A stretch of DNA of 8,071 nucleotides, from assembly GCA_903922535.1 (NCBI GenBank), contig CAIXUF010000554.1, forward strand, positions 1 to 8,071. Direction: 5' to 3'. The stretch comes from Candidatus Hydrogenedentota bacterium (GTDB lineage: Bacteria; Hydrogenedentota; Hydrogenedentia; Hydrogenedentiales; CAITNO01). The notes under the pieces were generated by a model, which did not search any database, was not told where the DNA came from, and was given only the letters and a program-made list of their open reading frames with translations. The translations under genes and the position numbers were made by a program. Shown piece by piece: positions 7,237-8,071 of this stretch. Each line of letters opens with the position of its first letter. Within the stretch, counting starts at the first letter, position 1.

Positions 7237-7309
7237 GGCAAGGGAAAGCCCGGAAATGGGGAGCGGGGTTCCTGAAGGTTGTCGTCCCAGAGAGTTCGAG
7301 AACTCATAC

Positions 7310-7342
7310 TTATTGGTTGGTAAGGATTTCGTACACGTCCAT
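7310..7342 (-). other. Ten-codon frame with a strong ribosome-binding site (leader peptide or broken gene start)
   Basis: The minus-strand AAAGGAG lies 7 bases before an ATG at 7342, the best-spaced ribosome-binding site in the intergenic region. The frame reads MDVYEILTNQ and ends at TAA (7312-7310). It could be a short leader peptide, the beginning of a decayed gene, or chance. It lies upstream of the candidate kinase promoter, so a role in kinase translation would require transcription from further upstream. Confidence 0.2.
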
Positions 7343-7418
7343 CGAGGAACTCCTTTCGTGTGCTTTGGCGGCTCACGATCCGGAGTTTCCGCGATGGACT
7401 CCCGGATATGGCAACCTT

Positions 7419-7665
7419 TTACTGCCTCCCCGGCAAAGCCGGGGGAACTCCCTTGGGGATTAGACTCCCGTCAAGAAGCATGTGGGCTAAGGCGTTATCG
7501 TGAACGTGCCGTCGCTCATTGTCCCCTCCGAGGCGGTGGTCGCCTGCACCCTGAAAAACACCCTGCACCATTTTCTCGCCGATAGCTCCCCAGCGCTCAT
7601 CCTCGCGAAATTCATCCAAGAAAGGCTTGACTTGAAGCAAACTCAGGCAAAAAGGCTCGCCGCAT
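7419..7665 (-). pseudogene. Possible frameshifted small gene remnant, family unknown
   Basis: On the minus strand GAGGAG (7677-7672) sits 6 bases before an ATG at 7665. That frame reads MRRAFLPEFASSQAFLG and stops at 7612. One base out of register, another frame runs on through VKPFLDEFREDERWG and AHMLLDGSLIPKG to TAA at 7419-7421. A single-base change near 7630 would join the two into a protein of about 81 residues. The joined sequence is hydrophilic with a plausible amphipathic helix, but I do not recognise a family. A transposable-element or small-gene relic is possible. The evidence is only the ribosome-binding site and the frame structure, so it could be coincidence. Confidence 0.22.
7428..7444. 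repeat. GC-rich hairpin CCCCGGC-AAA-GCCGGGG
   Basis: A perfect 7-bp GC-only inverted repeat with a 3-base loop, extendable by one G-T pair. No T-run follows on either strand, so it does not fit an intrinsic terminator. It lies at the end of the broken minus-strand frame. It could be a mobile-element end structure or a transcript-stabilising hairpin. Confidence 0.5.
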
Positions 7666-7710
7666 GACAAACTCCTCGTGAAACATGGGTTCAAACCCAG
7701 CACTCATGAG

Positions 7711-7734
7711 CATCCTGTTTATCCATGTCAATTC
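7711..7734 (+). repeat. Degenerate ATCCTGT-type repeat, copy 1
   Basis: The 24-base sequence starts CATCCTGTTTATCC and ends TGTCAATTC. It matches copy 2 at 7896-7918 with one 1-base gap and a few substitutions. Twenty-odd bases later (7758-7772) a further shared block, ATCC(G/A)TACTACT, also recurs after copy 2 (7915-7926), in the same order and with altered spacing. Confidence 0.5.
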
Positions 7735-7805
7735 GTCTTCTGCCCTATTCCGTGTCGATCCGTACTACTGTCCGCCAACCTCATCTATCTTTTCGAAGAT
7801 TCTTA

Positions 7806-7821
7806 TGCGGGCATCCCCGCA
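7806..7821. repeat. Short hairpin TGCGGG-CATC-CCCGCA
   Basis: A perfect 6-bp stem with a 4-base loop within the repeat-rich region. No adjacent T-run is seen. The function is unknown. Confidence 0.35.
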
Positions 7822-7847
7822 AGTCTTTCCGCTTCAAGGATATGCAC

Positions 7848-7874
7848 CACAGAGGGCACAGAGGCACACAGAGG
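7848..7874 (+). repeat. Three tandem CACAGAGG units
   Basis: Identical CACAGAGG octamers lie at 7848-7855, 7857-7864 and 7867-7874, with steps of 9 and 10 bases. Similar CACAGAGG runs are a common intergenic motif in environmental bacterial genomes, often near ATCCTGT repeats as here. Three units of 8 bases with 1-2 base gaps are far too short for a CRISPR array. Confidence 0.6.
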
Positions 7875-7895
7875 GACGGCCTCGCTGCTTTGGTT

Positions 7896-7918
7896 CATCC
7901 TGTACATCCTGTCAATCC
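7896..7918 (+). repeat. Degenerate ATCCTGT-type repeat, copy 2
   Basis: The 23-base sequence starts CATCCTGTACATCC and ends TGTCAATCC. It is followed without a break by ATACTACT. It is the partner of the copy at 7711-7734, lies about 185 bp away in the same orientation and brackets the CACAGAGG units. Confidence 0.55.
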
Positions 7919-8071
7919 ATACTACTATGTCTCAGAATCGTCGCAAGCTGCCGTTATTTCGTACGGCGTGGGGCAGAATTCTTTTGTCCGCCTTTCTCGT
8001 CATGAACGCAAATCAGCAGGAATGTTTGCCTCACCTGGCTCATTCTGTGCCCTCCTAGACCCAAGACCCCA

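Larger units (their letters stand above)
7237..8071. other. Long region without a convincing gene
   Basis: About 830 bp upstream of the kinase promoter carry only short open frames with no recognisable family. The left half (7237-7710) holds a possible broken minus-strand reading frame and several small dyads. These include GAGTTC-GA-GAACTC at 7292-7305 and a TGGGTT-CA-AACCCA palindrome at 7686-7699. The right half (7711-8071) holds degenerate copies of repeat sequences and no Shine-Dalgarno-led frame. The content looks like decayed or repeat-derived DNA. A plus-strand frame across 7678-8058 translates the repeats and is not gene-like. Confidence 0.55.

Noticed and set aside
7235..7585. A 116-codon plus-strand frame upstream of the kinase
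   Set aside because: It has no recognisable family, overlaps the candidate kinase promoter and competing minus-strand frames, and has an unremarkable composition.
7681..7710. A tRNA T-arm-like sequence (GGGTTCAAACCC)
   Set aside because: It is a simple palindrome. No matching acceptor, D or anticodon arms could be found upstream.
7848..7874. A CRISPR-like array
   Set aside because: The units are 8 bases with 1-2 base gaps. There are no spacers of CRISPR length and no cas genes.
7678..8058. A 126-codon plus-strand frame at the right end
   Set aside because: It translates through the CACAGAGG and ATCCTGT repeats and shows no domain and no Shine-Dalgarno site at its start. It is not gene-like.

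Overview
The window holds three large genes, all on the minus strand and reading from right to left. They are flanked by the tail of one plus-strand gene on the left and about 900 bp without a convincing gene on the right. The DNA is GC-rich. Hanks-type kinases, FHA-domain sigma-54 activators and ELWxxDGT-repeat proteins, together with CACAGAGG and ATCCTGT intergenic repeats, suggest a large-genome environmental bacterium. Members of the PVC group (Verrucomicrobiota, Kiritimatiellota, Lentisphaerota, Planctomycetota) fit best, and Myxococcota are an alternative. This placement is an inference; no marker gene is present.

Layout in transcription order (minus strand). (1) Bases 7161-5014 encode a 715-residue transmembrane Ser/Thr protein kinase. 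It has an N-terminal cytoplasmic kinase domain, one membrane helix near residues 313-339, and a large ectodomain that ends in a CBM9/DOMON-like beta-sandwich. (2) After a 29-bp gap, bases 4984-2243 encode a secreted protein of about 913 residues with some 16 ELWxxDGT-type repeats. (3) After a 151-bp gap, bases 2091-259 encode a 610-residue sigma-54 activator with the order FHA, GAF-like, AAA+ with an intact GAFTGA loop, and Fis-type helix-turn-helix. A plausible sigma-70 promoter lies just upstream of the kinase. Weaker promoter-like sequences lie between genes 2 and 3.

Working model (inference): the kinase senses something outside the membrane, possibly carbohydrate or cell surface, through its CBM9-like ectodomain, perhaps with the neighbouring secreted repeat protein. 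Phosphorylation is then read by the FHA domain of the activator, which would turn on sigma-54 promoters. I do not know a characterised system with exactly this composition.

Flanks. Bases 1-71 are the last codons of a plus-strand gene convergent with the activator. Bases 7162-8071 hold the kinase promoter, a GC-rich hairpin, a possible broken minus-strand reading frame with good ribosome-binding sites, and at the right end a repeat-rich stretch. No RNA gene, CRISPR array or intact insertion sequence was seen.
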